64,000 bases of DNA, taken from positions 1,488,001 to 1,552,000 of the forward strand of contig NZ_AP024590.1 of assembly GCF_018323985.1 (NCBI RefSeq). The letters run 5' to 3'. Made by a program: the position numbers and the translations under genes. The notes under the pieces are model-generated. The model made no database searches. It saw only the letters and a list, made by a program, of their open reading frames with translations, and was not told the DNA's origin. Positions 28,054-35,235 of this stretch are shown here, piece by piece. The DNA is from Enterobacter kobei (lineage in GTDB: Bacteria; Pseudomonadota; Gammaproteobacteria; Enterobacterales; Enterobacteriaceae). Every line of letters starts with the position of its first letter. The first letter of the stretch is position 1.

Positions 28054-28755
28054 ATGCAAACTCAGAACCGCTATGGGCAGATCGTAGGAAGAGAAATAAA
28101 AGAGTGGTCGTCACGGCCGCATCCAGAAAAAGTTATCCTGCAGGGTAATTACACCATTGTATGTCCGCTGGCCCCGGATCATGCCGAAGATCTGTATCGC
28201 GAATGGCAAAGCATCGACGATGATCGGGACTGGACCTACCTCACAGCGACTAAACCGGCGACCAAGGAAGCCTGTTATCAGTATTTCAGAGACCTGAGTG
28301 CAGAGCCGAAAACCTTACATTTTTCCGTGAAAGATAAAAATAACGGCGTGGTGAAAGGTATCTTCTGCGTGACAGGGCTGGATTATGAGAACGGCGGATT
28401 TCATATCGCTGATATCAACTGGACGCCGCCCATGAAACGCACCCGCCTGAGTACCGAAGCGCTGTTTCTGATGCTGGAATATTTTTTTGATAAGCTGAAA
28501 TTCCGCCGTTGTGAATGGCGTACCAATGTTAATAACCTCACTTCCATTGCCTCGGCTGAACGTATCGGCTTTAAGAAAGAGGGCGTGCTGCGGGAAAAAA
28601 GGATCACCAAAGGGCACTCTGAGGATATCGCCGTCTTTTCCATCACCATCGTTGACTGGATGGTAATCTCACCCGCCATGAAGGCCTGGTTGCGCAAAGA
28701 AAACTTTGATGACCGGGGAAGACAGGTCAAGAAGCTGAGTGAATTTCACGGCTGA
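28054..28755 (+). CDS. GNAT-family N-acetyltransferase, RimJ/RimL-like
   Basis: 233 residues. GNAT fold: an N-terminal extension, then LHFSVKDKNNGVVKGIFCV (beta strands), a GFHIADINWTPPMKRTRLSTEAL acetyl-CoA segment typical of RimJ/RimL proteins, and CEWRTNVNNLTSIASAERIGFKKEGVLRE, the diagnostic N-x-x-S-ERIGF-E-G motif. Such enzymes acetylate ribosomal protein N-termini, amino acids or antibiotics; the substrate here is unknown. It ends in its own terminator at the left edge of the accessory segment. Confidence 0.85.
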   Translation: MQTQNRYGQIVGREIKEWSSRPHPEKVILQGNYTIVCPLAPDHAEDLYREWQSIDDDRDWTYLTATKPATKEACYQYFRDLSAEPKTLHFSVKDKNNGVVKGIFCVTGLDYENGGFHIADINWTPPMKRTRLSTEALFLMLEYFFDKLKFRRCEWRTNVNNLTSIASAERIGFKKEGVLREKRITKGHSEDIAVFSITIVDWMVISPAMKAWLRKENFDDRGRQVKKLSEFHG

Positions 28756-28760
28756 GATAA

Positions 28761-28788
28761 AAAAAACCAACCACAGGGGTTGGTTTTT
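28761..28788 (+). terminator. Terminator after the GNAT gene
   Basis: Stem ccaacc / ggttgg with loop acagg, flanked by A6 and T6. Confidence 0.88.
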
Positions 28789-28993
28789 TATTCGTAGAAG
28801 TAAAATTTTTTTATTCTTTTAACTCATCAATCACTCATACTTTAATCAGTACTCCCGTCTTTAAATGAATGGATTTTGTTTTGCCATCACTACCATCAAT
28901 AATGGTTAATTAATAAAAATTAAAGGTTACATTTATACAGCTTATTGTGCGATATGGTTAAGCGGATCTTATATATCAACAAGGACTACCGGG
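28789..28993. other. AT-rich leader of the orphan T6SS cassette
   Basis: 205 bp without a gene, strikingly AT-rich compared with the flanking core genes. It contains ttaattaataaaaattaaag and ends with AAGGA 8 nt before the hcp ATG. It probably holds the cassette promoter; AT-richness would suit H-NS silencing. Confidence 0.5.
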
Positions 28994-29485
28994 ATGGCAA
29001 TACCAGTTTATCTTTGGCTCTACGATGAAGACGGGAAGTTATTGAAGGGAGGCGTTGAAGTTCATGGTCGCGAAGGGAGCATCGAGTTGGTGGGTATGCA
29101 ACATGACGTGTTTATTCCTACTGATGACATGACCGGGGCAACAACGGGAACATGACAGCACGAAGCTTATACCTTTGAAAAAGAAATTGACTCGTCCACT
29201 CTCTTTTTATACCGCGCGTTAACAACAGGACACACCTTAGCAAAAGCAGAATTTAAATATTACCGGATCAACTATAACGGCATTGAAGAATAATATTTCA
29301 ATGTTCAGCTTGAAAATGTGAAGGTATGCCACGTCGTGCCCGTCATGTTTGATACAAAAATTCCGCATTTTGAAAAGCACGGGCATATTGAGCATGTAGG
29401 CCTGCGCTATGAAAAAGTCATCTGGAATTATGTCGACGGAAATATCCGGCACGCAGACAGCTGGAAAGAACGACAAACCGCATAA
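28994..29485 (+). pseudogene. Orphan hcp (T6SS tube protein TssD) broken by two stop codons
   Basis: Reading one continuous frame from ATG 28994 gives MAIPVYLWLYDEDGKLLKGG, HGREGSIELVGMQHDVFIPT, YTFEKEIDSSTLFLYRALTT, AEFKYYRINYNGIEE, YFNVQLENVKVCHVVPVM, and GLRYEKVIWNYVDGNIRHAD to TAA 29483. This is the Hcp family from end to end (about 163 codons). Two in-frame stops interrupt it: TGA at 29153-29155 (codon 54) and TAA at 29291-29293 (codon 100). No frameshift is needed. Hcp normally forms hexameric rings of the T6SS tube and carries small effectors. A ribosome site (AAGGA) is still present. No other T6SS gene is in the window. The two stops argue for true inactivation, with the operon downstream still intact. 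Confidence 0.93.
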
Positions 29486-29494
29486 GGAGATCGT

Positions 29495-29863
29495 ATGGCA
29501 AGCTGGACGTATAAACAGAGTACCGGCGAATTGTTCAAGGATGGTAAGTTAATTGAAACTGGCTATTCCGGTTCACTCACCAACAAAAATAATCCTGACC
29601 GTGAGCATGTACGTGGTATGGGGCCTATTCCTCGCGGCACCTGGAAAATTGGCCGCACCGGAACCAGCAAGGGACCGCTTACAATCACTTTGCTCCATGT
29701 CAGTGGGAATGCCTATAACCGGGATATGCGAACTTTCCGGATACACGGTGATAAACGTGTTGGCATAGCGGGATTCGCATCTGAGGGTTGCATTATTATG
29801 AGCAACTCAACACGTCTGCTGGTGAGCAAAGACACTGGCTCGGTACTGGAGGTTGTGCGATGA
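29495..29863 (+). CDS. Tlde1-like (DUF2778) T6SS peptidoglycan effector
   Basis: 122 residues. The N-terminus WTYKQSTGELFKDGKLI and RGMGPIPRGTWKIG, and the C-terminal catalytic segment FRIHGD ... FASEGCIIMS (His84, Ser96, Cys99), fit the DUF2778/Tlde1 family. This family is related to L,D-transpeptidases, and its Salmonella member is a T6SS effector that attacks periplasmic peptidoglycan. There is no signal peptide, as expected for a secretion-delivered effector. It lies 9 nt after the hcp reading frame with AAGGAG as ribosome site and overlaps the next gene by ATGA. With hcp broken it would need another Hcp or VgrG for export. Family call from motif memory, not a database search. Confidence 0.82.
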   Translation: MASWTYKQSTGELFKDGKLIETGYSGSLTNKNNPDREHVRGMGPIPRGTWKIGRTGTSKGPLTITLLHVSGNAYNRDMRTFRIHGDKRVGIAGFASEGCIIMSNSTRLLVSKDTGSVLEVVR

Positions 29864-30312
29864 CTAAGGCTGGACTCTTGTCCATTATACTATTTCCGGT
29901 TATGAGTTTTGCCGCAAATCAGCCTGGTAGCGAATGTGCGGCCCCCGGACATTTTATTGAGGGAATGTTGCTCACGCGCATCAAAAATGACCTTGGGGTA
30001 GATCTCACCTCTATCCAGTACGATAAAACTACTGTGAACATACTGAACATTGCACCCGTTTCGAAATTTTTTGCCCGGAAAATGGCGCTTGCCGATAGCC
30101 AGACTCATCTGGAAATACCGGAAAATATCAGGCTGACAGAGAACGACTACTACAGTATTTATCACGATAAACATGTGCTAGCGGTAACGGCGAAGTATAC
30201 TTTTACCGATAAAAATAATAAGCAGAGTGCATTCATATCATCGGCACTCGTCAATGATGACGAATGCTCGGTGCGGTATAACGGCTATGTGACCCTTTCG
30301 CGCGAGTTTTAA
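29860..30312 (+). CDS. Putative periplasmic immunity protein for the Tlde1-like effector
   Basis: 150 residues from ATG 29860, which overlaps the effector stop (ATGA), so translation is coupled. A signal peptide MTKAGLLSIILFPVMSFA precedes a mature domain of about 130 residues with two cysteines (SECAAP and DDECSV) that could form a disulfide. Periplasmic location matches the site of action of Tlde1, whose known partner Tldi1 is also periplasmic. I do not recognise the fold itself. The immunity role is inferred from order, overlap and export signal. A longer frame from 29788 would bury the effector's active site in another frame and is rejected. Confidence 0.72.
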   Translation: MTKAGLLSIILFPVMSFAANQPGSECAAPGHFIEGMLLTRIKNDLGVDLTSIQYDKTTVNILNIAPVSKFFARKMALADSQTHLEIPENIRLTENDYYSIYHDKHVLAVTAKYTFTDKNNKQSAFISSALVNDDECSVRYNGYVTLSREF

Positions 30313-30316
30313 TGAC

Positions 30317-30344
30317 AAAGCCCGCACTTTTCACGGCGGGCTTT
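30317..30344 (+). terminator. Terminator of the effector/immunity operon
   Basis: Stem aaagcccgc / gcgggcttt around acttttcacg, 5 nt after the immunity gene stop. The T run is short. Confidence 0.75.
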
Positions 30345-30401
30345 CTATCAGTATCTTGCTACTTCTCTTCTGCTATACAATCTCAACGTCACCCCCTGGC
30401 T

Positions 30402-30635
30402 TCATAATTTTGTAACTTCCCCGCTGCGCGGGTTCTCTATCGCCACATTGAGATCGGAAATCACCACGCACAGGGTCTCAATCATCTGGCCCAGACGGCG
30501 CATGTTTTCGGCGGCGATCTCAGCTGGCTGCTGCGGGTCAATCCAGCCCATCATATTACCTGTCGCCTCCAGCCCCAGAAGAAGGCTTTCGCGCGCGGTG
30601 CGCGCCGTTACCTCATCAGCAAGTAAGCTTTTCAC
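30402..30635 (-). CDS. Small unknown protein of a P4-like remnant
   Basis: 77 residues, starting with GTG at 30635 that overlaps the stop of the upstream gene (GTGA). It looks all-helical: ARTARESLLLGLEATGNMMG, then AENMRRLGQMIETLCVVISD. No signal or membrane helix. I do not recognise the family. Its place behind a P4-type antisense-RNA leader suggests an early gene of a satellite prophage remnant. No integrase, primase or capsid-control gene accompanies it. Confidence 0.65.
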   Translation of the reverse strand: MKSLLADEVTARTARESLLLGLEATGNMMGWIDPQQPAEIAAENMRRLGQMIETLCVVISDLNVAIENPRSGEVTKL

Positions 30636-31096
30636 CGATCGCTCCCCCGCCGGATGTACGGCTGTTTCAGATAATCGGTCAGCAAAATAACCAGATCGTG
30701 AAGCAGACCGGTTAACGTCACCGTCACGGCGTCTGGCAGGGTACGACTTAACAGCGCCAGCGTTAAGCCCTGCGCGTACTCCAGCAGCGCAGACGAATCA
30801 GACCAGCAATCCGGGACGCAGGGCGCGGGCGGCTCGTCGCTGGTCAGATGCGTCAGCAGGTGCGCGGGTAAATCCTCGTCGCAGAGTTGCTGCAACGCAG
30901 ACAGGGCCTGAGAAAGACGGCCGCACAGCGCCAGGCTCTCGGTGGTGTTGTCTGACTCAACCAGTCTGATGACAAAGTCAGAACAGAGATCGGCCACCTG
31001 AAACAGGTCGGCAGTGGCGGGAAGCGGTATGGTCAGAAGATCATTGATGACCGGACAGAAATCATACGGATGTGACGGGGTGAGGGTCGTAGCCAT
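30632..31096 (-). CDS. Unknown 154-residue protein downstream of a P4-like RNA leader
   Basis: 154 residues, acidic and largely helical (LCSDFVIRLVESDNTTESLA, LSQALSALQQL, LLEYAQGLTLALLSRTLP), with five cysteines and no export signal. ATG 31096 has AAGGAG at 31105-31110, but this ribosome site lies in a hairpin with a second AAGGAG copy (CTCCTT/AAGGAG, 31105-31126). It overlaps the 77-codon gene by 4 nt. Function unknown; context suggests a P4-satellite early gene under RNA immunity control. Confidence 0.68.
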   Translation of the reverse strand: MATTLTPSHPYDFCPVINDLLTIPLPATADLFQVADLCSDFVIRLVESDNTTESLALCGRLSQALSALQQLCDEDLPAHLLTHLTSDEPPAPCVPDCWSDSSALLEYAQGLTLALLSRTLPDAVTVTLTGLLHDLVILLTDYLKQPYIRRGSDR

Positions 31097-31104
31097 TTGG
31101 CAGT

Positions 31105-31126
31105 CTCCTTGTACTGGTTTAAGGAG
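31105..31126 (-). promoter_or_regulatory. Ribosome-site-sequestering hairpin
   Basis: On the minus strand CTCCTT and AAGGAG, 10 nt apart, can pair, masking the Shine-Dalgarno of the 154-codon gene. Confidence 0.6.
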
Positions 31127-31163
31127 TCACCGCCTGAGTTCCTACGCTCATGATGGCGGTGAC
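31126..31163 (-). promoter_or_regulatory. Alternative stem containing the seqC-like repeat
   Basis: GTCACCGCC (minus strand, 31155-31163) pairs with GGCGGTGAC (31126-31134). Its loop exposes the repeat GCGTAGGAAC (31138-31147). Its 5' arm overlaps the end of the long RNA stem at 31158-31233, so the two structures exclude each other. Confidence 0.6.
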
Positions 31164-31233
31164 GCTGGCAGGGGTAGGAATACCGGCGTACAAGGTTACC
31201 GGCCAGCCCGAAAGCTGCCCTACCAGCGCCACC
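31158..31233 (-). ncRNA. P4 CI / C4-type antisense immunity RNA (candidate)
   Basis: The minus strand folds into a 16-bp stem, ggtggcgctggtaggg with ccctgccagcgtcacc (two G-U pairs), enclosing a CAGC/GCTG hairpin and a CCGG/CCGG hairpin. Near the top it exposes TTCCTAC (31174-31180). This is complementary to GTAGGAA inside two 10-nt direct repeats, GCGTAGGAAC, that flank the RNA at 31310-31319 and 31138-31147. That is the seqA-seqB-seqC plan of the satellite phage P4 CI RNA, which causes premature termination of early transcription. Exact ends are estimated. Confidence 0.6.
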
Positions 31234-31261
31234 ATTGTAAGTGTGTGCGCTGGCCCGACAC

Positions 31262-31284
31262 AAAAAAAGACGCTTTCGGCGTCT
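31262..31284 (-). terminator. Minus-strand terminator between seqA repeat and the RNA
   Basis: Minus strand AGACGC / GCGTCT with loop cgaaa, followed by seven Ts; an outer CGACAC/GTGTCG pairing can extend it. It is placed to stop transcripts soon after the first GCGTAGGAAC repeat, as in an attenuated leader. Confidence 0.78.
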
Positions 31285-31309
31285 GTGTCGCCCTGTACCT
31301 TTGAAACGG

Positions 31310-31319
31310 GTTCCTACGC
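31310..31319 (-). repeat. seqA-like copy of GCGTAGGAAC
   Basis: First of two exact copies (the other at 31138-31147) on either side of the candidate immunity RNA. Confidence 0.6.
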
Positions 31320-31436
31320 CCGGTTACGGATGTTGCCGCAACGGCGCTACTCTAGATCCAGGCTGGTAAGCAGGCAAGCGATTTTTTTGCGGTGGGGTGA
31401 GCATAAGGGCAGGGCAGATAAATTTCAGGCATAAAA

Positions 31437-31462
31437 AAACCAGCCTTAAAAGGCTGGTTTTT
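31437..31462 (-). terminator. proL terminator
   Basis: Stem aaaccagcct / aggctggttt around taaa, followed on the minus strand by a T run; 12 nt beyond the tRNA 3' end. Confidence 0.9.
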
Positions 31463-31473
31463 CTGAGGTTTCT

Positions 31474-31550
31474 TGGTCGGCACGAGAGGATTTGAACCTC
31501 CGACCCCCGACACCCCATGACGGTGCGCTACCAGGCTGCGCTACGTGCCG
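31474..31550 (-). tRNA. proL: tRNA-Pro (GGG)
   Basis: 77 nt with the CCA end encoded. Acceptor CGGCACG pairs with CGTGCCG; D-loop GCGCAGCCTGGTAGCGC; anticodon loop TCATGGGGT gives GGG; T-arm GGAGGTTCAAATCCTC. It matches E. coli proL as I recall it, including the neighbour yejM. tRNA 3' ends are common integration sites, and the P4-like remnant lies on its downstream side, but I find no duplicated tRNA end. Confidence 0.97.
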
Positions 31551-31625
31551 AACTGTGGCGATAATAGTACCCGTTTTGCGGCTGATTGCAAGCCGGGCAA
31601 CGCTGAGTGATTTATAATTAATCAA

Positions 31626-33386
31626 TCAGTTAGCGATAAACCTTTTTTCATCCGTCAGCACCTGAAGCAACAAGCTCAGCTGCGGTTTCTGGTCACGGAT
31701 CTTCTCGCCGTGCAGGTTATAGGTTTCATACGTGCCGTTATGATCCAGTACCAGCGTCATCGTTGCCGTGGTGACCGCGAGCCGCGTGGCGTCCGCTGCC
31801 GTTACCCAGTTATGGCGACGGGGGGCGGTGAACAGATCCTGTCCCTGCGAGTATTCGTTCGCTGGCGTCGTCACCTGTAAAAGCCGTTGCATCAGCGTGG
31901 TCATCACATCTTTATGATCGGTCAGCAGGTTGATGCGCTGCGCAGGCGTGCCCGGCCAGTGGATCACCAGCGGTACATGCAGATTCGCACGCGACCAGTC
32001 AAAGGTCTGCTCGGCTTTATCTACCGGCTGGCCGTGGCCGGCAGTGATAATCACCACCGTATTGTCCAGCTTACCGGCGTCGCGCAGGGCGTTCAGCACG
32101 CGCTCAATCTGGGCATCCACATCACCGGCGGCGCGGGCATAACGGCGGGCAAAGCTCTGCTGTTGCGTCTCATCCAGCGTCGTACCGTTGAGTGCTACCC
32201 AGGAGAACCAGCGGTTGTCTTCGGCGGCATAGCGGCCCAGCCAGTCGATCCACTGATCGGCGGTCTGTTTGTCTGACTGTGTTTTCGCAGGCGGCAGCGA
32301 GAAGTCCGACAACAAGGCCTGACGATACAGCGCGCTACTGAAGCCATCGGAGGAGAACAGGCCGAGCTGATAACCCTGCTGATTCAGCGCGGTGATCAGC
32401 GCCGCAGGCGTACGCGAAGAGAGCACACCATCCATATAAGCAGGCGAAATGCCGTAGAACAGGCCAAACATCCCGCTGTCGGTGCCGTTGCCGGTACTCA
32501 TATGCTGCGTGAAGGTGATGTTCTGCTGGGCGAAATTCGCCAGCGCGGGCATCTGCTTTTCATAACGCGAATAGTTAAGCCCATCGACGGTGATCAGCAG
32601 GACGTTCTGACCGCCACCCATGCTGCGATAGCGCAGATCGCTTAACGGATACTGCACCGACACCGCTTCCGGATTACCTTGCTCCACGAGGCGACGCTGA
32701 TACTCCTGCGCATCCAGCAGCCCGTGTTTTTCCAGAAAACGGCGGGCCGTCATCGGATAAGAGAGGGGCAGGTTAGCGCGCTGCATGGTGATCGGGCGAT
32801 AGAAGTTCGCATCCGCCCAGATATACATCAGGTGCGTGGCAATAAATGACACGAAGAAAAAGGCGGCAACCGGTCTGGCATAGTGGCGTCGACGCGTCAG
32901 GCTGCGCAGTTTCTGCCAGCTCCAGGTGGCGAACAGCATTTCGATCAGCAAGATAACCGGGACGCTGATAAACATCAGCTGCCAGTCACGAGCCATCTCG
33001 TTTTGATCGGGGTTGATCACCAGCTCCCAGACGATGGGATTCAGGTGCAGGTGGAAACGGGTAAAGACTTCGCTGTCGATCAGCAACAGCGTCATGCCTG
33101 CGGTGGCGAGGAGCGCGGACAACAGCCGCATCAGCCGTTGCGACATGATGATAAAGGTCAGGGGAAAGAGGATCAGCAGATAGGTAGCAAACACCAGAAA
33201 GCTGAAATGCCCGACAACGCTCAGGTACGAGTAAAACCGCCCGGCAAGCGTGGTCGGCCAGTCGGCGACAAAAAGATAGCGGCTGCCGAAAACCATGGAC
33301 AACAGAATGTTGAACAAGGCAAACCAGTGCCCCCAGCTGACCATCTGGGAGACTTTTTCACGGTAGCGCTGACGATGAGTCACCAT
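31626..33386 (-). CDS. yejM: PbgA/LapC inner-membrane regulator of LPS synthesis
   Basis: 586 residues, the E. coli length. Five N-terminal membrane helices (about 20-190) precede a linker and a periplasmic sulfatase/phosphoethanolamine-transferase-like domain (from about 245: VLLITVDGLNYSRYEKQMP). YejM senses LPS at the periplasmic face of the inner membrane and restrains LapB/FtsH proteolysis of LpxC. The N-terminal part alone is essential in E. coli. It sits directly downstream of yejL on the same strand, 18 nt apart. Confidence 0.97.
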   Translation of the reverse strand: MVTHRQRYREKVSQMVSWGHWFALFNILLSMVFGSRYLFVADWPTTLAGRFYSYLSVVGHFSFLVFATYLLILFPLTFIIMSQRLMRLLSALLATAGMTLLLIDSEVFTRFHLHLNPIVWELVINPDQNEMARDWQLMFISVPVILLIEMLFATWSWQKLRSLTRRRHYARPVAAFFFVSFIATHLMYIWADANFYRPITMQRANLPLSYPMTARRFLEKHGLLDAQEYQRRLVEQGNPEAVSVQYPLSDLRYRSMGGGQNVLLITVDGLNYSRYEKQMPALANFAQQNITFTQHMSTGNGTDSGMFGLFYGISPAYMDGVLSSRTPAALITALNQQGYQLGLFSSDGFSSALYRQALLSDFSLPPAKTQSDKQTADQWIDWLGRYAAEDNRWFSWVALNGTTLDETQQQSFARRYARAAGDVDAQIERVLNALRDAGKLDNTVVIITAGHGQPVDKAEQTFDWSRANLHVPLVIHWPGTPAQRINLLTDHKDVMTTLMQRLLQVTTPANEYSQGQDLFTAPRRHNWVTAADATRLAVTTATMTLVLDHNGTYETYNLHGEKIRDQKPQLSLLLQVLTDEKRFIAN

Positions 33387-33404
33387 AAAATGTCGTCGTG
33401 TTCC

Positions 33405-33632
33405 TTAGTGCGCGTTATCGTCGTTAATGGACGACTGCAACGCCTGAGCAAAAGAGCGGGCGATAGCCTGACGCTGGGCAGGCGCGACGCTGGTATTGAT
33501 AAGATTGGTTACCATGTTTCCCAGCACCATCAGGGAAAGATCGGTTGGCGTCTTATGTTTTTCCAGCACGTTTGCCAGTTCACTCAGCAGTTGTTCAACG
33601 TGTTCATCACTATAGCGGGAAATCTGTGGCAT
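33405..33632 (-). CDS. yejL: UPF0352 protein YejL
   Basis: 75 residues from ATG 33632, the E. coli length (MPQISRYSDEHVEQLL ... SSINDDNAH). A small helical homodimer family of unknown function, encoded upstream of yejM. A 22-codon upstream extension in the same frame is not conserved and is excluded. Confidence 0.93.
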   Translation of the reverse strand: MPQISRYSDEHVEQLLSELANVLEKHKTPTDLSLMVLGNMVTNLINTSVAPAQRQAIARSFAQALQSSINDDNAH

Positions 33633-33767
33633 AAATTCGGAATCAGTTTGTTCATGAAAGGGCAACATATTACCGTAGCAACAGCTTTTTTTCTGCATTT
33701 TTATCCGCTATTGCACAGATGTGCCGGTGGTGGTTGAATACCGCCCGGTCTAAAAGGAGAGTTTATC

Positions 33768-34775
33768 ATGAGTCTGGACATCAACCAGATTGCCCTGCAC
33801 CAGCTTATCAAGCGTGATGAGCAAACCCTTGAGCTGGTGTTACGCGATTCATTGCTGGAACCGACGGCTACCGTCAACGACATGGTGGCTGAACTACACC
33901 GGGTCTATAGCGCCAAAAATAAAGCCTACGGCCTGTTTAATGAAGAGAGCGAACTGGCGCAAGCGCTGCGCCTGCAACGTAAGGGCGACGAAGATTTTCT
34001 CGCTTTCAGCCGTGCGGCAACCGGCCGTCTGCGCGATGAGCTGTCAAAATACCCCTTCGCTGACGGCGGTATCGTGCTGTTCTGCCATTATCGTTACCTG
34101 GCGGTGGAGTACCTTCTCATTGCCGTGCTGAATAATTTAAGCAGTATGCGCGTCAACGAGGAGCTGGACATCAGTTCCACCCACTACCTCGACATCAACC
34201 ATGCCGACATCGTGGCGCGCATCGACTTAACCGAATGGGAAACCAACACGGAATCGACCCGCTACCTGACGTTCCTGAAAGGGCGGGTAGGGCGCAAGGT
34301 TGCCGATTTCTTTATGGATTTCCTCGGGGCCAGCGAAGGTCTGAACGCCAAAGCGCAGAACCGTGGTCTGTTACAGGCGGTGGATGACTTTACGGCACAA
34401 GCAGATCTGGATAAAGCCGAGCGGCAAAATGTGCGCCAGCAGGTGTACAGCTACTGCAACGAGCAATTACAAGCCGGGGAGGAGATCGAGCTGGAATCTC
34501 TGTCGAAAGAGCTGGCAGGCGTCAGCGAAGTCAGCTTCCAGGCCTTTACCGCGGAAAAGGGTTACGAGCTGGAAGAGAGCTTCCCGGCGGATCGCAGCAC
34601 CCTGCGTCAGCTGACCAAATACGCGGGCAGCGGGGGCGGCTTAACCATTAATTTCGACGCCATGCTGCTGGGCGAGCGCATTTTCTGGGATCCGGCGACC
34701 GATACGCTGACCATTAAAGGCACGCCGCCTAACCTGCGCGATCAGTTACAGCGTCGCCTGAGCGGTGGCAAATAA
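33768..34775 (+). CDS. yejK: Nucleoid-associated protein YejK
   Basis: 335 residues, with a good AAGGAG ribosome site. The NdpA/YejK family binds DNA and, in E. coli, interacts with gyrase and topoisomerase IV. The N-terminus MSLDINQIALHQLIKRDEQT and C-terminal TIKGTPPNLRDQLQRRL are conserved. It is divergent from yejL-yejM with a 135-bp shared promoter region. Confidence 0.96.
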   Translation: MSLDINQIALHQLIKRDEQTLELVLRDSLLEPTATVNDMVAELHRVYSAKNKAYGLFNEESELAQALRLQRKGDEDFLAFSRAATGRLRDELSKYPFADGGIVLFCHYRYLAVEYLLIAVLNNLSSMRVNEELDISSTHYLDINHADIVARIDLTEWETNTESTRYLTFLKGRVGRKVADFFMDFLGASEGLNAKAQNRGLLQAVDDFTAQADLDKAERQNVRQQVYSYCNEQLQAGEEIELESLSKELAGVSEVSFQAFTAEKGYELEESFPADRSTLRQLTKYAGSGGGLTINFDAMLLGERIFWDPATDTLTIKGTPPNLRDQLQRRLSGGK

Positions 34776-34784
34776 CAGGCATAA

Positions 34785-34812
34785 AAAAACCCCGCCGTAG
34801 CGGGGTTTTTTT
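34785..34812. terminator. Bidirectional terminator between yejK and rplY
   Basis: Stem aaaccccgc / gcggggttt around cgta with A7 on one side and T8 on the other, so it can serve both converging genes. Confidence 0.92.
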
Positions 34813-34827
34813 TCAACTTGCTGGCGA

Positions 34828-35112
34828 TTACGCGCGAACGAAGTCGATGTGAGTCAGTTTTGGCTTGAACGGGTGACGCTGTACAGCCTGAACTTTAACT
34901 TTTACTTCTTTACCGTCAACAACCAGAGTCAGAACTTCGCCATAGAAACCTTCTTTGGCCTGGATGTTCATCACTTTGTCGTGGTCCAGTTCGATAGCAA
35001 TCGGTGCTTCAGAGCCACCGTAGATGATTGCCGGGAACTTGTTAGCGGTACGCAGGCGGCGGCTCGCACCCTTACCCTGCTCTTTACGTGCTTGTACTTC
35101 GATAGTAACCAT
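34828..35112 (-). CDS. rplY: 50S ribosomal protein L25
   Basis: 94 residues, the E. coli length; short-form L25 that binds 5S rRNA. RKEQGKGASRRLRTANKFPA and the C-terminus LTHIDFVRA are conserved. Monocistronic and convergent with yejK. Confidence 0.98.
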   Translation of the reverse strand: MVTIEVQARKEQGKGASRRLRTANKFPAIIYGGSEAPIAIELDHDKVMNIQAKEGFYGEVLTLVVDGKEVKVKVQAVQRHPFKPKLTHIDFVRA

Positions 35113-35235
35113 TTGAATCTCTCTTCAATGAGTCCTGTTACAGGCGACCCAGCAACAGGCAGATGATCGGCTTTACGGTTGTAAAGCGGGCGGTATTCTA
35201 TACTTCTATGCGGGTTACTTCAACGAAAAGCACCG

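Noticed and set aside
29237..29476. Minus-strand frame opposite the hcp pseudogene
   Set aside because: Shadow of the conserved Hcp reading frame on the plus strand.
28994..29485. Functional hcp by stop-codon readthrough
   Set aside because: TGA-C is a somewhat leaky context, but the second stop (TAA-T) is not; two independent stops make readthrough implausible. Sequencing error at both sites is also unlikely.
31033..31263. Minus-strand open frame (76 codons) across the P4-like RNA
   Set aside because: It reads straight through the structured RNA stem, has no ribosome site and overlaps the real start of the 154-codon gene. Similar frames are commonly annotated over P4 immunity RNAs.
31323..31550. 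Prophage attachment site at proL
   Set aside because: I looked for a duplicated copy of the tRNA 3' end across 28.7-31.5 kb and saw none, and there is no integrase.
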